A DNA stretch of 61,148 nucleotides from an uncultured Ruminococcus sp. (GTDB taxonomy: Bacteria > Bacillota > Clostridia > Oscillospirales > Acutalibacteraceae): positions 1 through 61,148 of the forward strand of contig CADCNI010000020.1 in assembly GCA_902802795.1 (NCBI GenBank). Reading direction: 5' to 3'. The notes under the pieces were generated by a model. That model was not told the DNA's origin. It ran no database searches and saw nothing but the letters and a program-made list of their open reading frames with translations. The translations under genes and the position numbers were made by a program. Below are positions 7,505-16,088 of the stretch, in pieces; position 1 is the stretch's first letter; each line of letters starts with the position of its first letter.

Positions 7505-10099
7505 TTAACTGTAGGCGATGAAGAGTTCCCACTGGCTGTTGTATTCGTTGGTGATCCAGAAGCGGACGGTGGTCACGCCGTTTTTACGGTAGCCGTCGAG
7601 ACGTTCGGCAATGGCCTTGCGGATGGTCGCGTTGGTACTCGGACTTTCCACCGGAATCGAGGAATCCATGCCGCCCTCCTTGTCGTCCTTGACGGTCAGG
7701 CCGATGTTTCTGGCGTAGGAGCGGGCGTAATTCAGCCAATATTCGGCGTTGGTTTTCTTTTCCTTGTCGGACAGCGAGGAATTGGCGGTTTCCTTTTTCG
7801 CGACGAACTGCGCGGAGACATACGCGTAGCCCTCGGCGGTGTTGTATTGGATTTTATACCAGTCGCCCTCTTTGGCCAGCACCGTGACGGTAGTTCCCTT
7901 TTTCAGCGTGCCGAGCTTGGAGGCGTCCGTTGTGTCGGGAGCGCTTCTGACGAACACGCCGTTTTTAGTGATGGTGGCTGCCGTATTGGCGGCAATCGTA
8001 TTGGCGTTTTGCGCAGGGGCGCCTGTATCAGAGGCAAAGTTGACATATTGCGCGGAAATATAGGCATATCCTGCCGTGGTGTTGTACTCGATTTTTACCC
8101 AGTTTTCAGAGGTGGCGAGGACAGTGACGACGGCGTTTTTCTTGAGGGTAGCCAGCTTTGTTTTTTCGGAGGTGTCGGGCGAACTTCGTACGAATACGCC
8201 GTTTTTGGTGACGGTGGCCTTCGTCTTTTGCCCCAGCGCCGTGAAAGTGATATTGGACGCAACCGCGCCGTCCGGCAGGGTGAGGAACGCGGCGGCGATG
8301 TAACCGTAGCCGGAAGAAGTATTGTATTCGACTTTGTACCATTCGGCCGACTGCGCCACGACCGTGACGGTGGCGCCTTTGGTCAGCATTTTGATGCGGG
8401 AGGAGTTGGAGGTGTCGGGGGATTTTCGCACATACACGCCGTTTTTGGCGACAGTGCCTTTTACCTTTTTCGGCAGATCCACAAAGCTGTCGGGGGAGGC
8501 CGTGACGCTCGAAGAGAGCGTGACAAACTGCGACGCGATATAGGCGTAGCCGGAGGAGGTGCCGCTGTAGGCGATTTTATACCAACTGTCTGACTGCGCC
8601 ACCACCGTAACGGAGGAACCCTTTTCGAGCAGCTTGATTCTGGAAGACGCGGATGTGTCGGGGGAACGGCGCACATAGACGCCGGTGTCGTTGACCGTTC
8701 CCTTCACTTTGGCGGAGAGATTGGTGAAGCCGCTGGTGTCGGTGGGCAGGGTGACGAACTGCGACGCGACATAGGCATAGCCGGAGGAGGTGCCGCTGTA
8801 GGCGATCTTGTACCAACTGCCCGACTGCGCCACCACGGTGACGGCGGCGCCTTTTTCCAGCATTTTGATTTTGGACTGCGCGGAGGTGTCGGGGGATTTT
8901 CTGACATAGACGCCGTTGTCGTTGACGGTGCCTTTCACCTTATTGGGAAGGTTGACAAATCCGGAGGTGTCGGAGGGGAGATAGACAAACTGCGAGGCAA
9001 TATAGGCGTAGCCGGAGGTGGTTTTGTAGGTGATTTTATACCAACCGTCCGCCTTTGCCACGACCGTGACGGAAGCGCCCTTTTTGATCAGCTCGATGCG
9101 GGACGAGTTGTCGGTGTTGGGGGAACGGCGCACATAGACCCCGGCTTCTGTGACGGTGCCTTTGGTTTTCTGGCTCAGATTGGTAAAGGTGGGGGAGGCG
9201 TTTGCCGTATTGCTTGAAACGGTGACGTATTTTGAGGCAATGTACGCCACGCCGGACGAGGTCTTGTATTCGATCTGATACCAGTTGTCCGACTGCGCCA
9301 ATATCGTGACGGACGCGCCTTTTTCCATCATTTTCAGGCGGGTGTCCTTTTCCGTGTCGGGGGATTTTCTGACATAGACGCCTGTGTCGTTCACGGTGCC
9401 TTTCAGCTTCTGGCTCAGCGGTGTGAAACCTTCCGCCGCCACAGCGGAAACGGTCGTTTCTTTTTTCTCCAAGGAAATGTACTGGGAGGACACATAAGCA
9501 AACCCCGCAGTGGATTTATATTCAATCTTGTACCAGTCGCCGGTCTGCTCGATGACGTTGACGGACGTTCCCTTTTTGAGGGAACCGAGGCGGGTTTTTT
9601 CGTCGATTTCTGGCTGGCTGCGCACGATCACACCTTTTTTCATCACGGTGCCGGACTGATTGATGGCGATGACGGACGGGGCGGCGGCGCCGTCAGCGGC
9701 ATCGCCTTCCGCTCCGCTGCCGCCCGTGCCGCCTGTGCCGGCGGGGGAAGAGGAAGTGATTTCGATGAAGCCGATGGAAACATAACCGTAGCCCGTGTCG
9801 CTGCTTTCATATTGGATTTTATACCACCCGTCCGTCTCTCCGAGCACAACGACGGGGGTATTCTTTTTGAGATCACCGAGCTTGTTGTCCTCCGCCAGTC
9901 CCGGCGTGGAGCGGACAAAGGCATTGTCCTTGCAAATCACGCCTTTCCGGACGGAGGTGGTCCCCGTTTCGGCGGCCGAGGTGGTGGATTTGTCAGAAGC
10001 GGCGTTTTTCTTTTCGTCACCGCAGCCTGCTATCAGGCAGACGCACAGCGTCAGGGCAACCAGCCCCGCCAGCAGGCGCAGCGAATGCTTTTGTTTCAT
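7505..10099 (-). CDS. Lipoprotein with nine bacterial SH3-like repeats
   Basis: 864 residues. The start ATG 10099 follows GAAAGGAGAAAG. The N-terminus has a positive start, a hydrophobic core and the lipobox LIAGC (Cys about 26), so it is an exported lipoprotein. Nine SH3b repeats of roughly 75-80 residues follow, each opening with a form of GVYVRxSPDT and ending with GYAYxxxQFV. The middle repeats are very alike even in DNA, which suggests recent duplication. The C-terminal 95 residues are a different domain (ending FWITNEYNSQWELFIAYS) that I do not recognise. SH3b repeats usually bind peptidoglycan, so a wall-associated surface protein is likely. It is convergent with the VWA gene. Confidence 0.85.
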   Translation of the reverse strand: MKQKHSLRLLAGLVALTLCVCLIAGCGDEKKNAASDKSTTSAAETGTTSVRKGVICKDNAFVRSTPGLAEDNKLGDLKKNTPVVVLGETDGWYKIQYESSDTGYGYVSIGFIEITSSSPAGTGGTGGSGAEGDAADGAAAPSVIAINQSGTVMKKGVIVRSQPEIDEKTRLGSLKKGTSVNVIEQTGDWYKIEYKSTAGFAYVSSQYISLEKKETTVSAVAAEGFTPLSQKLKGTVNDTGVYVRKSPDTEKDTRLKMMEKGASVTILAQSDNWYQIEYKTSSGVAYIASKYVTVSSNTANASPTFTNLSQKTKGTVTEAGVYVRRSPNTDNSSRIELIKKGASVTVVAKADGWYKITYKTTSGYAYIASQFVYLPSDTSGFVNLPNKVKGTVNDNGVYVRKSPDTSAQSKIKMLEKGAAVTVVAQSGSWYKIAYSGTSSGYAYVASQFVTLPTDTSGFTNLSAKVKGTVNDTGVYVRRSPDTSASSRIKLLEKGSSVTVVAQSDSWYKIAYSGTSSGYAYIASQFVTLSSSVTASPDSFVDLPKKVKGTVAKNGVYVRKSPDTSNSSRIKMLTKGATVTVVAQSAEWYKVEYNTSSGYGYIAAAFLTLPDGAVASNITFTALGQKTKATVTKNGVFVRSSPDTSEKTKLATLKKNAVVTVLATSENWVKIEYNTTAGYAYISAQYVNFASDTGAPAQNANTIAANTAATITKNGVFVRSAPDTTDASKLGTLKKGTTVTVLAKEGDWYKIQYNTAEGYAYVSAQFVAKKETANSSLSDKEKKTNAEYWLNYARSYARNIGLTVKDDKEGGMDSSIPVESPSTNATIRKAIAERLDGYRKNGVTTVRFWITNEYNSQWELFIAYS

Positions 10100-10120
10100 G
10101 CGGCTTTCTCCTTTCTTTGA

Positions 10121-10202
10121 TTAGTGGTCAGTGGGGAGTGGTCAGTGGTCAGTGATTAGTGATCAGTGATCAGTGATCAGTGATCAGTGGGGAGTGAGGA
10201 GT
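10121..10202. repeat. Heptamer repeat array (GTCAGTG / ATCAGTG type)
   Basis: About eleven 7-bp units, mostly GTCAGTG, ATCAGTG and GTGGGGA, directly upstream of the ribosome site of the SH3 lipoprotein gene. The next bases (10205-10258) lead into TGAAATT/GTGTGAA-like units next to the rnhA stop codon. Confidence 0.8.
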
Positions 10203-10258
10203 GAGAATAAATTGAAAATGAGTAAAATACAATTTCACACTTCACATTTCACACTTGG

Positions 10259-10705
10259 CTAAAAAAACTTGCGTGACTCGGCGACGGCGAGCTTGTCGCA
10301 GATTTCGTTGTATTTATGACCCGCGTGGCCTTTGATCCAGACAAAGGTGACTTCGTGGGTTTGCAGCAGGGGGAGAAGGCGCTGCCAGAGATCGACATTG
10401 ATCGCGTCCTTGCCGTCGCTTTTTTTCCAGCCGCGTTTCTGCCAGCCGTAGACCCAGCCTTTGGTCACGCTGTCCGCTACATATTTGGAATCGGTGGTGA
10501 GCGTTACGCGGCAGGGGCGTTTGAGCAGGGAGAGCGCTTCGATCACGGCGGTCAGCTCCATGCGGTTGTTGGTGGTGTTGGCCTCGCCGCCGGAAAGCTG
10601 CTTTTCATGCTGCCCGTAAAGCAGCACCGCCCCCCAGCCGCCGGGGCCGGGATTGCCGGAACACGCGCCGTCGGTGTAAATTTGCACATTATCTGTCATG
10701 GTCAT
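10259..10705 (-). CDS. rnhA: Ribonuclease HI
   Basis: 148 residues. It degrades the RNA strand of RNA-DNA hybrids, in primer removal and R-loop clearance. All type 1 RNase H motifs are present: [15 protein letters not shown] (first catalytic Asp), NRMELTA (Glu), TTDSKYV (second Asp) and [15 protein letters not shown] (His and last Asp). The length is normal for the family. Two in-frame ATGs (10705 and 10699) compete; AAAGGA lies close before the first. The TAG stop is followed at once by heptamer repeats. Confidence 0.95.
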   Translation of the reverse strand: MTMTDNVQIYTDGACSGNPGPGGWGAVLLYGQHEKQLSGGEANTTNNRMELTAVIEALSLLKRPCRVTLTTDSKYVADSVTKGWVYGWQKRGWKKSDGKDAINVDLWQRLLPLLQTHEVTFVWIKGHAGHKYNEICDKLAVAESRKFF

Positions 10706-10740
10706 GGGTTCCTTTTCTGTGGTTTTTATTTTTACATTTC

Positions 10741-10769
10741 ATTATACCATTAAAATATGAACGATGCAA
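10741..10769 (-). promoter_or_regulatory. Sigma-A promoter of rnhA
   Basis: Read on the minus strand: TTGCAT (10769-10764), 17 bases, TATAAT (10746-10741). It lies 36 bases upstream of the rnhA start. Confidence 0.7.
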
Positions 10770-10802
10770 CGCTTTTTTGCAAGACACAAAAAATTCAGAT
10801 TA

Positions 10803-10992
10803 GATAGCCGTTAGCCGATAGCTGTTAGCAGTTAGCGTGTAGACAGAAGTGCATCCGGTTTTACCTTACTGCGATTTAGATTGCAGGCACGTTACGTATG
10901 ACATCCCAAAAATCCAATAAAGGTAGGGCAAATGCAGAAGCACTTTTGCCACAAGCGCTAACAGCTAACGGCTAACCGCTAACCGCTAAAAT
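10803..10992. repeat. Repeat-filled spacer before nadA
   Basis: GTTAGCN heptamers at 10803-10838 and, in reverse orientation, at 10963-10990, bracket a 120-bp segment that begins GTAGACAGAAGTGCAT and ends GCACTTTTGCC. A diverged relative of that segment lies at 22676-22785. No ORF of note. Confidence 0.5.
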
Positions 10993-11033
10993 TTCACACT
11001 TCACATTAAAATCGAATTCCCCGCTCTCAGCTA

Positions 11034-11063
11034 CTTGAAAAAATCAAATGTATGTGATACAAT
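11034..11063 (+). promoter_or_regulatory. Probable promoter of the nadA-nadB genes
   Basis: TTGAAA (11034-11039), 18 bases, TACAAT (11058-11063), about 50 bases before the nadA start. The -10 box sits in a partly symmetrical stretch (GTATGTGATACAATACAC) that could bind a repressor. I cannot assign a regulator. Confidence 0.55.
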
Positions 11064-11115
11064 ACACTTATATACGTTTTGCATAGCAGCATGAACGGCA
11101 AAGGACGGATGATTT

Positions 11116-12036
11116 ATGAAAACTGCGGAATTAAAAAATGCCATTCTCAGGGCGAAGGAAGAAACCGGCACGCTGGTGCTGGCGCATACCTATCAGGCGC
11201 CGGATATCATAGATATCGCGGATATCACGGGCGACAGCTTCGCGCTTGCCAAGGCGGCGACGAATATTCCCGACAAAAAGCGCGTGCTGCTTTGCGGCGT
11301 GCGGTTTATGGCGGACACGGTGAAGATTCTCTCTCCCGAAAAGGAAGTTGTGCTTTCCCATAAAAGCGCCACCTGCCCGATGGCGGAGCAGATCGCGCCC
11401 GAACGCGTGCGCGCGTTTCGCGAGGAAAACCCGGATGTGTGCGTCTGCGCCTACATCAACACCAGCACGGAACTCAAAGCCGAGTGCGACGTGTGCGTGA
11501 CCTCCTCCACGGCGGTCAAGATCGTTTCGGCGCTGCCGTCTGAGAAGGTGCTGTTTATTCCCGATCAGAATTTAGGCGGTTATGTCAGCCGGTTCGTGCC
11601 GGAGAAAGAGATCCTTCTGTGGGACGGCTGCTGTCCCACCCATCACAGCGTATCGGTCAAGGATGTGATGGAGGCAAAGGAAAAGCACCCCGGCGCGAAG
11701 ATCGCGGTGCATCCCGAATGCCGCAAAGAAGTGGTGGCGCTGTGCGATTTTATCGGCTCGACCTCCGAGATCATCACCTATTGCAAGAGTGTGGAGGACG
11801 ATGTGATCATCGCGACGGAACGCGGCGTGTGCGACAAGCTCAGCCGCGATTATCCCGAACGCGGCTTTTACCAGCTCGCGCCGAACAAGCTGACCTGCCC
11901 CAACATGAAGATGACCACGCTGCAAAACGTCTATGACGCGCTGCTCGGCCACTTCGGAGACGTGATCGGGATCGACGAGGAACTCCGCCTCAAAGCCAGG
12001 CGCAGCATTGACAATATGTTAAAATATGGCGGTTAA
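11116..12036 (+). CDS. nadA: Quinolinate synthase
   Basis: 306 residues. It condenses iminoaspartate with dihydroxyacetone phosphate to quinolinate in NAD synthesis, using a [4Fe-4S] cluster. Family signatures: LVLAHTYQAPDIIDIADITGDS near the N-terminus, the cluster cysteines in SATCPMA (about residue 83), HPECRKE (about 195) and LTCPNMK (about 258), and FIPDQNLGGYV. The start ATG 11116 has GGACGGATG upstream; a slightly weak ribosome site. The last codons and stop fall in a 23-bp tandem repeat. nadB follows 113 bases later, and together with nadC this gives the full aspartate-to-NaMN route. Confidence 0.96.
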   Translation: MKTAELKNAILRAKEETGTLVLAHTYQAPDIIDIADITGDSFALAKAATNIPDKKRVLLCGVRFMADTVKILSPEKEVVLSHKSATCPMAEQIAPERVRAFREENPDVCVCAYINTSTELKAECDVCVTSSTAVKIVSALPSEKVLFIPDQNLGGYVSRFVPEKEILLWDGCCPTHHSVSVKDVMEAKEKHPGAKIAVHPECRKEVVALCDFIGSTSEIITYCKSVEDDVIIATERGVCDKLSRDYPERGFYQLAPNKLTCPNMKMTTLQNVYDALLGHFGDVIGIDEELRLKARRSIDNMLKYGG

Positions 12037-12107
12037 GCCATATAGGATATGGCGGTTAAGCCATATAGGATATGGCGGTTAAGCCATATAGGATATGGCG
12101 GTTGAGC
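12024..12107 (+). repeat. 23-bp tandem repeat between nadA and nadB
   Basis: Three identical 23-bp units (12024-12046, 12047-12069, 12070-12092) plus a partial fourth. Each contains ATATGGC...GCCATAT around GGTTAA, so each can form a 7-bp stem. The nadA TAA stop lies in the first unit. The copy number may vary, and the hairpins could tune or protect the mRNA between nadA and nadB. Confidence 0.85.
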
Positions 12108-12149
12108 GCATTTTATAAAGAAAAATCAACAGCATAGGGATGACGTTTC

Positions 12150-13628
12150 ATGAAAGACAAATATGACGTAGTGATCGTGGGTTCAGGCGTTTCGGGTCTG
12201 TACGCGGCGCTGCAGTTTGACGAGGAAATCAGCGTGCTGGTCATCAGCAAGCGGGAGCTGTCGCTTTCCAACAGTTCGCTGGCACAGGGCGGCGTGGCAG
12301 CGGTGCTCGACAAGGATAACGACAACTACAAGCTGCACATTGCCGACACGCTGATCGCCGGCGGCTACAAAAACGACCTTTCCGCGCTGGAGGTGCTGGT
12401 GACGGAAGGTCCCACCGATGTGCTGAATCTGCGGACATTGGGCGTGAAATTTGACAGCGACAGCCAGGGCAACCTCTCCATGACGCTGGAGGGCGGTCAC
12501 AGCCGCCACCGCATCGCCCATCACAAGGATTCGACCGGACGGGAAATCGTGCGGCGGCTGCTCGAAGTGGTGGCGGAAAAGCCGAATGTGGAGCTTCTTG
12601 AAAACACGCTTCTCTGCTCGCTGCAAAAGGACAGCGGCGGCGGCTTCTGGCTCAGCGTGATGAGCGAGGGCGGCGAGATTCGCCCGGTCTTTGCGCCGTA
12701 TGTCATTCTCGGCACGGGGGGCATCGGCCGGGTGTTCAAATACACCACCAATTCCGCGATTGCCACGGGCGACGGCATCACCATGGCCTATCACCTCGGC
12801 GCAAAGATCAAAAATCTCTCTTACATACAGTTTCATCCCACCGGATTTGCGCCCAAGGACGCGACGCGCGAGCGGTTTCTGATCTCCGAGGCGGTTCGCG
12901 GCGAGGGGGCAGTCCTGCGCAACGCCGACGGCGAGCGCTTCGTGGGCAACTACGACGAGCGCGGAGAACTCGCGCCCCGCGATGTGGTGTCCCGCATTAT
13001 CATGCAGGAGGAACGCCGCATCGGCAAGAGCGACTTTTATCTCGATATCACCCACAAGGACGCGGATTTTATCAGAAACCGCTTCCCGATGATTTATGAA
13101 AAATGCCTCGAAGAGGGCATCGACATGACCAAGGACTGGATTCCGATTTATCCCACCCAGCACTATCTCATGGGCGGCATCAATGTCGATACCAAGGCGC
13201 GTACCTCCGTTTCGGGATTGTACGCGGTGGGCGAATGCTCCCACACGGGCATCCACGGACGCAACCGTCTGGCGAGCAATTCCCTGCTGGAGGCGCTGGT
13301 GTTCTCCCGCCGCGCCGCCACCGATATTATCGTCAATATCCGCGTCAACGGCAGTCCCGTGCCGAAAGACGAGCCTGTGGTGCCGCATACGACGGGCAAA
13401 CCGCTGCGTTCCGGCATCCGCACCGCTATCCGCGATATTTTGCAGGAGGCGCATTTCGTGACGCTCGATATTGAAAAGGCAAAGGAAAACCTGCCCCGCA
13501 TCGAGGAAATGATGCGGGAGCTGAGCGACGAAGGACTCGCCATGAGCAAAGACCTCATCGAAGCCCGCAGCGCCGTGACGGTGGCGTATATCGTGCTGAG
13601 CGAGGACATCGCTAATAGTATGGAGTGA
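12150..13628 (+). CDS. nadB: L-aspartate oxidase
   Basis: 492 residues. This flavoenzyme oxidises L-aspartate to iminoaspartate for NadA. The FAD-binding GSGVSGLYAA (about residues 11-20) opens the protein. SLAQGGVAAV, HHKDSTGREIV, YIQFHPTGF and GRNRLASNSLLEALVF are typical of the succinate dehydrogenase/aspartate oxidase flavoprotein family. The active-site HxxxE region and the helical C-terminal domain are present, though the C-terminus is somewhat short. The start ATG 12150 has a weak upstream ribosome site, which is consistent with translation partly coupled to nadA. The stop TGA lies in the first units of a GTGGGAA heptamer array. Confidence 0.95.
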   Translation: MKDKYDVVIVGSGVSGLYAALQFDEEISVLVISKRELSLSNSSLAQGGVAAVLDKDNDNYKLHIADTLIAGGYKNDLSALEVLVTEGPTDVLNLRTLGVKFDSDSQGNLSMTLEGGHSRHRIAHHKDSTGREIVRRLLEVVAEKPNVELLENTLLCSLQKDSGGGFWLSVMSEGGEIRPVFAPYVILGTGGIGRVFKYTTNSAIATGDGITMAYHLGAKIKNLSYIQFHPTGFAPKDATRERFLISEAVRGEGAVLRNADGERFVGNYDERGELAPRDVVSRIIMQEERRIGKSDFYLDITHKDADFIRNRFPMIYEKCLEEGIDMTKDWIPIYPTQHYLMGGINVDTKARTSVSGLYAVGECSHTGIHGRNRLASNSLLEALVFSRRAATDIIVNIRVNGSPVPKDEPVVPHTTGKPLRSGIRTAIRDILQEAHFVTLDIEKAKENLPRIEEMMRELSDEGLAMSKDLIEARSAVTVAYIVLSEDIANSME

Positions 13629-13690
13629 GAAGTGGGAAGTGGGGAGTGGTTAGTGGTTAGCCGTTAGCCGTCAAGCTGTTAGCGATTCAC
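13622..13690. repeat. Heptamer repeat array after nadB
   Basis: GTGGGAA, GTGGTTA and GTTAGCC units; the first unit overlaps the nadB stop codon. Confidence 0.7.
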
Positions 13691-13702
13691 GGTTCACTAT
13701 CC

Positions 13703-13829
13703 ACAACTTAAGCACTCCCTCAGTCAGCTTCGCTGACAGCTCCCTCAGGGTGGGAGCCGATAATGCCTCCCTCAGGGAGGTGTATGTTTTGCAAGCAAAC
13801 GGCGGAGGGAGTGAATATCACTAAGTTGT
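13703..13829. repeat. Palindromic CTCCCTC repeat element
   Basis: 127-bp element bounded by ACAACTTA (13703-13710) and TAAGTTGT (13822-13829). Inside are CACTCCCTCAGTCAGCTTC, the hairpin TCAGCTTCGCTGA, and paired CCTCCCTCAGGGAGG segments. Related copies are at 27572-27674 and 45808-46114. This type of repeat is common in Clostridia (from memory). Confidence 0.75.
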
Positions 13830-13841
13830 AGATAGCCGTTA

Positions 13842-13912
13842 GCGAAATGAACAGTTTACTTCCCACTAACCACTGACCACTGACCACTGACCACTTCACA
13901 CTTCACATTAAC
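13842..13912. repeat. Heptamer repeat array before nadC
   Basis: Reverse-orientation units (CACTGAC, CACTTCA, CACTAAC) end about 10 bases before the nadC ribosome site. With the two preceding entries this accounts for the whole nadB-nadC gap. Confidence 0.7.
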
Positions 13913-13935
13913 CAAAGAAAAGAGGAGAACCCCAC

Positions 13936-14769
13936 ATGGTTCTGGATTTTTACATGGATGACGTCATTAAAAACGCCATCAAAGAGGACATCAATTACAT
14001 CGACACCACCGCTGATCTGGTGATTCCCGCCGAGCAGCGGGGGAGCGCGTATTTTGTGGCGAAGGCGTCGGGCGTGCTGTGCGGCATCGACGCGGCCATG
14101 CGCGTGTTTGCGCTGCTCGACAACACCTTTGAAAGCAGGGTGTATTTCCACGACGGCGACGCGCTGCAAAAGGGCGACGTGATCTGCGAATTTGAGGGCA
14201 ATATGCGCTGCCTGCTCAAAGGGGAACGCACGGCGCTCAATCTCATCCAGCATATGTCGGGCATCGCCACCGAAACCGCGCGCTGCGTGGCAATCGTGAA
14301 AGGCACCAAGGCGGCCGTTACCGACACGCGCAAGACGCTGCCCGGACTGCGCGCCCTGCAAAAATATGCCGTGACAGTGGGCGGCGGCAGGAATCACCGC
14401 TACAATCTCAGCGACGGCGCGATGCTCAAGGACAACCACATCGACGCGTGCGGCGGCATCACCGGCGCGGTGAACACCCTTCGCGGCAAGCTGGGTCACA
14501 TGGTCAAGATCGAGGTGGAAACCCGCAATCTGGCCGAAGTCAAAGAAGCCTTGGAAGCGGGCGCGGACATCATCATGCTCGACAACATGGACTGCCCCAC
14601 CATGAAGGAAGCAGTCGCCATCGTGGGCGGCAGAGCGCTTCTCGAGGCATCCGGCGGCATTACGCATGACACCTTGCGCGAGGTGGCGGAAACCGGGGTG
14701 GATATCATTTCCATTGGCGCGCTGACGCATTCCGTGCAGGCGTTTGACATTTCCATGCGGATTTCCTGA
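13936..14769 (+). CDS. nadC: Nicotinate-nucleotide pyrophosphorylase (carboxylating)
   Basis: 277 residues. It converts quinolinate and PRPP to nicotinate mononucleotide. Recognisable motifs are ERTALNLIQHMSGIAT (about 97-112), TRKTLPGLRALQKYAV (about 133-148), the GGGRNHRYNLSDGAMLKDNH block with substrate-binding Arg, His and Lys residues, and VEVETRNL/IMLDNMD in the barrel. The length is standard. ATG 13936 follows AAAAGAGGAG. It completes the nadA-nadB-nadC set but is separated from nadB by 307 bases of repeats, so it may have its own promoter; none is clear. Confidence 0.96.
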   Translation: MVLDFYMDDVIKNAIKEDINYIDTTADLVIPAEQRGSAYFVAKASGVLCGIDAAMRVFALLDNTFESRVYFHDGDALQKGDVICEFEGNMRCLLKGERTALNLIQHMSGIATETARCVAIVKGTKAAVTDTRKTLPGLRALQKYAVTVGGGRNHRYNLSDGAMLKDNHIDACGGITGAVNTLRGKLGHMVKIEVETRNLAEVKEALEAGADIIMLDNMDCPTMKEAVAIVGGRALLEASGGITHDTLREVAETGVDIISIGALTHSVQAFDISMRIS

Positions 14770-14810
14770 GAAAACAAAAAATAAAATAGGAGAAAGGGCG
14801 GTGGTGAATC

Positions 14811-15506
14811 ATGGCAACGCAAAAGTTTCCCGCCAAGAATCAGGAGACAGCCGAAACCGGGCTGCGTTTGCGGAGGCTCCGCAGACAGGCGGGGCTTTCC
14901 CAGAGCGATGTGGCGGATCGGCTCAACCGCGATTTTGGAGCGAACGTGAACAAGGGCATGATTTCCAAGTATGAAAACGGGATTCACGAGCCGTCCGCGG
15001 GCACCATGTTTTGTCTGGCGAAGGTGCTGGGGGTTTCCGCCGATTACCTGATGGGCAAATCCGATGTGCCGGGTCTGTCCGAATCGGAGCAGAGCAGCGA
15101 GCGGCAGGGGCATGTCATCCCCGTCTTTGCCCGATACAATCCGGCTGACGGCGGCGAATGCGAGTCCGATACGGTGGAGCTGGTGCCGCAGTCGTGGCTG
15201 GTGGGCGGCAGGGAATTTTTCGGTCTGCGCATCCGGGGCGGTTCGCTCGCGCCGCGGTATTATGACGGCGACCTGGTGATCTTTGAGCGGCGCAGAAAAA
15301 TGAGTGACAGCAGAATCGGTCTTGTCAGCGTAGCCGACGGCGACGCGTTTCTTTGCTTTATTCTGAAAAAGCGAGGCGGCAAGTGGATCAAGCCCCTCGA
15401 TCGCGACAGGAAAGACGTGTTTTATACCACCGAGCAGTTGGCCGCCATTCCGGTGCGGATTCTCGGCGCGGCCGTACAGGTCCGGCGCATGGAGTATCAG
15501 TTTTAG
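14811..15506 (+). CDS. XRE/LexA-type repressor (HTH plus S24-like domain)
   Basis: 231 residues. Residues about 15-78 form an XRE helix-turn-helix (RLRRLRRQAGLSQSDVADRL ... ISKYENGIHEPS) with a longer insert than usual. Residues about 105-230 resemble the S24/LexA self-cleavage domain: RGGSLAPRYYDGD has the Ser and following Gly-Asp typical of the active site, and a Lys is present in the FILKKRGGKWIKPL segment. Such proteins are often phage CI-like or stress regulators, but no phage genes are nearby. It lies 41 bases after nadC, so it may be co-transcribed with it. Its target is unknown. The CRISPR array starts 215 bases after its end. Confidence 0.85.
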   Translation: MATQKFPAKNQETAETGLRLRRLRRQAGLSQSDVADRLNRDFGANVNKGMISKYENGIHEPSAGTMFCLAKVLGVSADYLMGKSDVPGLSESEQSSERQGHVIPVFARYNPADGGECESDTVELVPQSWLVGGREFFGLRIRGGSLAPRYYDGDLVIFERRRKMSDSRIGLVSVADGDAFLCFILKKRGGKWIKPLDRDRKDVFYTTEQLAAIPVRILGAAVQVRRMEYQF

Positions 15507-15516
15507 TAATCATCAA

Positions 15517-15556
15517 CCCCGCTGTAACGCCTCTTTGTTGCAGCGGGAAGTTTTAT
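15517..15556 (+). terminator. Terminator after the XRE/LexA-type gene
   Basis: Stem CCCGCTG (15518-15524) with CAGCGGG (15541-15547), then AAGTTTTATT. The T-run is short, so the strength is uncertain. Confidence 0.5.
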
Positions 15557-15559
15557 TAA

Positions 15560-15668
15560 TGTGAAGTGTGAAGTGTGAAGTGAGGAGTGAGAAGTGTGAA
15601 GTGTGAAGTGAGGAGTGAGGAGTGAGGAGTGAGAAGTGTGAAGTGTGAAATGTGAAGTGACCGTTAGT
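15560..15668. repeat. Heptamer repeat array (GTGAAGT / GTGAGGA type)
   Basis: About fifteen 7-bp units of the GTGAAGT, GTGTGAA and GTGAGGA kind, ending just before the CRISPR promoter. Confidence 0.8.
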
Positions 15669-15685
15669 TAAAAAAACAAAAAAGC

Positions 15686-15714
15686 TTGACAAGTTCCTTC
15701 AATTTGGGTATAAT
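15686..15714 (+). promoter_or_regulatory. Sigma-A promoter of the CRISPR array
   Basis: TTGACA (15686-15691), exactly 17 bases, TATAAT (15709-15714): a full consensus promoter. A start about 7 bases after the -10 box falls on the first base of the first repeat (15721), so the transcript would begin with a repeat. Confidence 0.85.
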
Positions 15715-15720
15715 GTGAAT

Positions 15721-16088
15721 GTACGACTACACCCTTGTTATTTGCAAGGGTCTGAAATACATTACCATTCAATAACCATCCGGAACTTGTCTCACTACAC
15801 CCCAAAATAACAGGGGTCTGAAACGGATAAAATCCGTACCTGCATTCTTACCGTGTCTCACTACACCCCTAAATAACAGGGGTCTAAAACAGAATGTGGC
15901 TTAGCTGCTTACACGCCCTGGTCTCACTACACCCCTAAATAACAGGGGTCTAAAACCCTACAACACGACATCTCAAAATTCCACCAGTCTCACTACACCC
16001 CTAAATAACAGGGGTCTAAAACTCATAACCTTGAATATCCATGCTTTCGATTGTCTCACTACACCCCTAAATAACAGGGGTCTAAAAC
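15721..16088 (+). CRISPR. CRISPR array, type VI-D (Cas13d)-like repeat; no cas genes in window
   Basis: Six repeats and five spacers. Full 36-bp repeats lie at 15789-15824, 15855-15890, 15921-15956, 15987-16022 and 16053-16088. A diverged first repeat is at 15721-15758. The repeat opens GTCTCACTACACCCC, has the stem ACCCCT/AGGGGT around a 7-base loop, and ends GGGGTCTAAAAC. All spacers are 30 bp. From memory, ACTACACCC...GCAGGGGTCTAAAAC closely matches the Eubacterium siraeum Cas13d repeat, and 30-base spacers fit type VI-D. The first repeat differs in sequence but keeps a 6-bp stem (CCCTTG/CAAGGG). No cas13d, cas1, cas2 or WYL gene lies within the window, so the effector must be elsewhere or lost. 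Confidence 0.9.

Noticed and set aside
7505-10099. DNA repeats in the SH3 lipoprotein gene as a CRISPR or mobile repeat
   Set aside because: The repeats match protein SH3 units of about 75-80 residues in frame.
14811-15506. The XRE/LexA-type gene as part of a prophage or as a cas regulator
   Set aside because: No phage, integrase or cas genes are adjacent; proximity to the array alone is not evidence.
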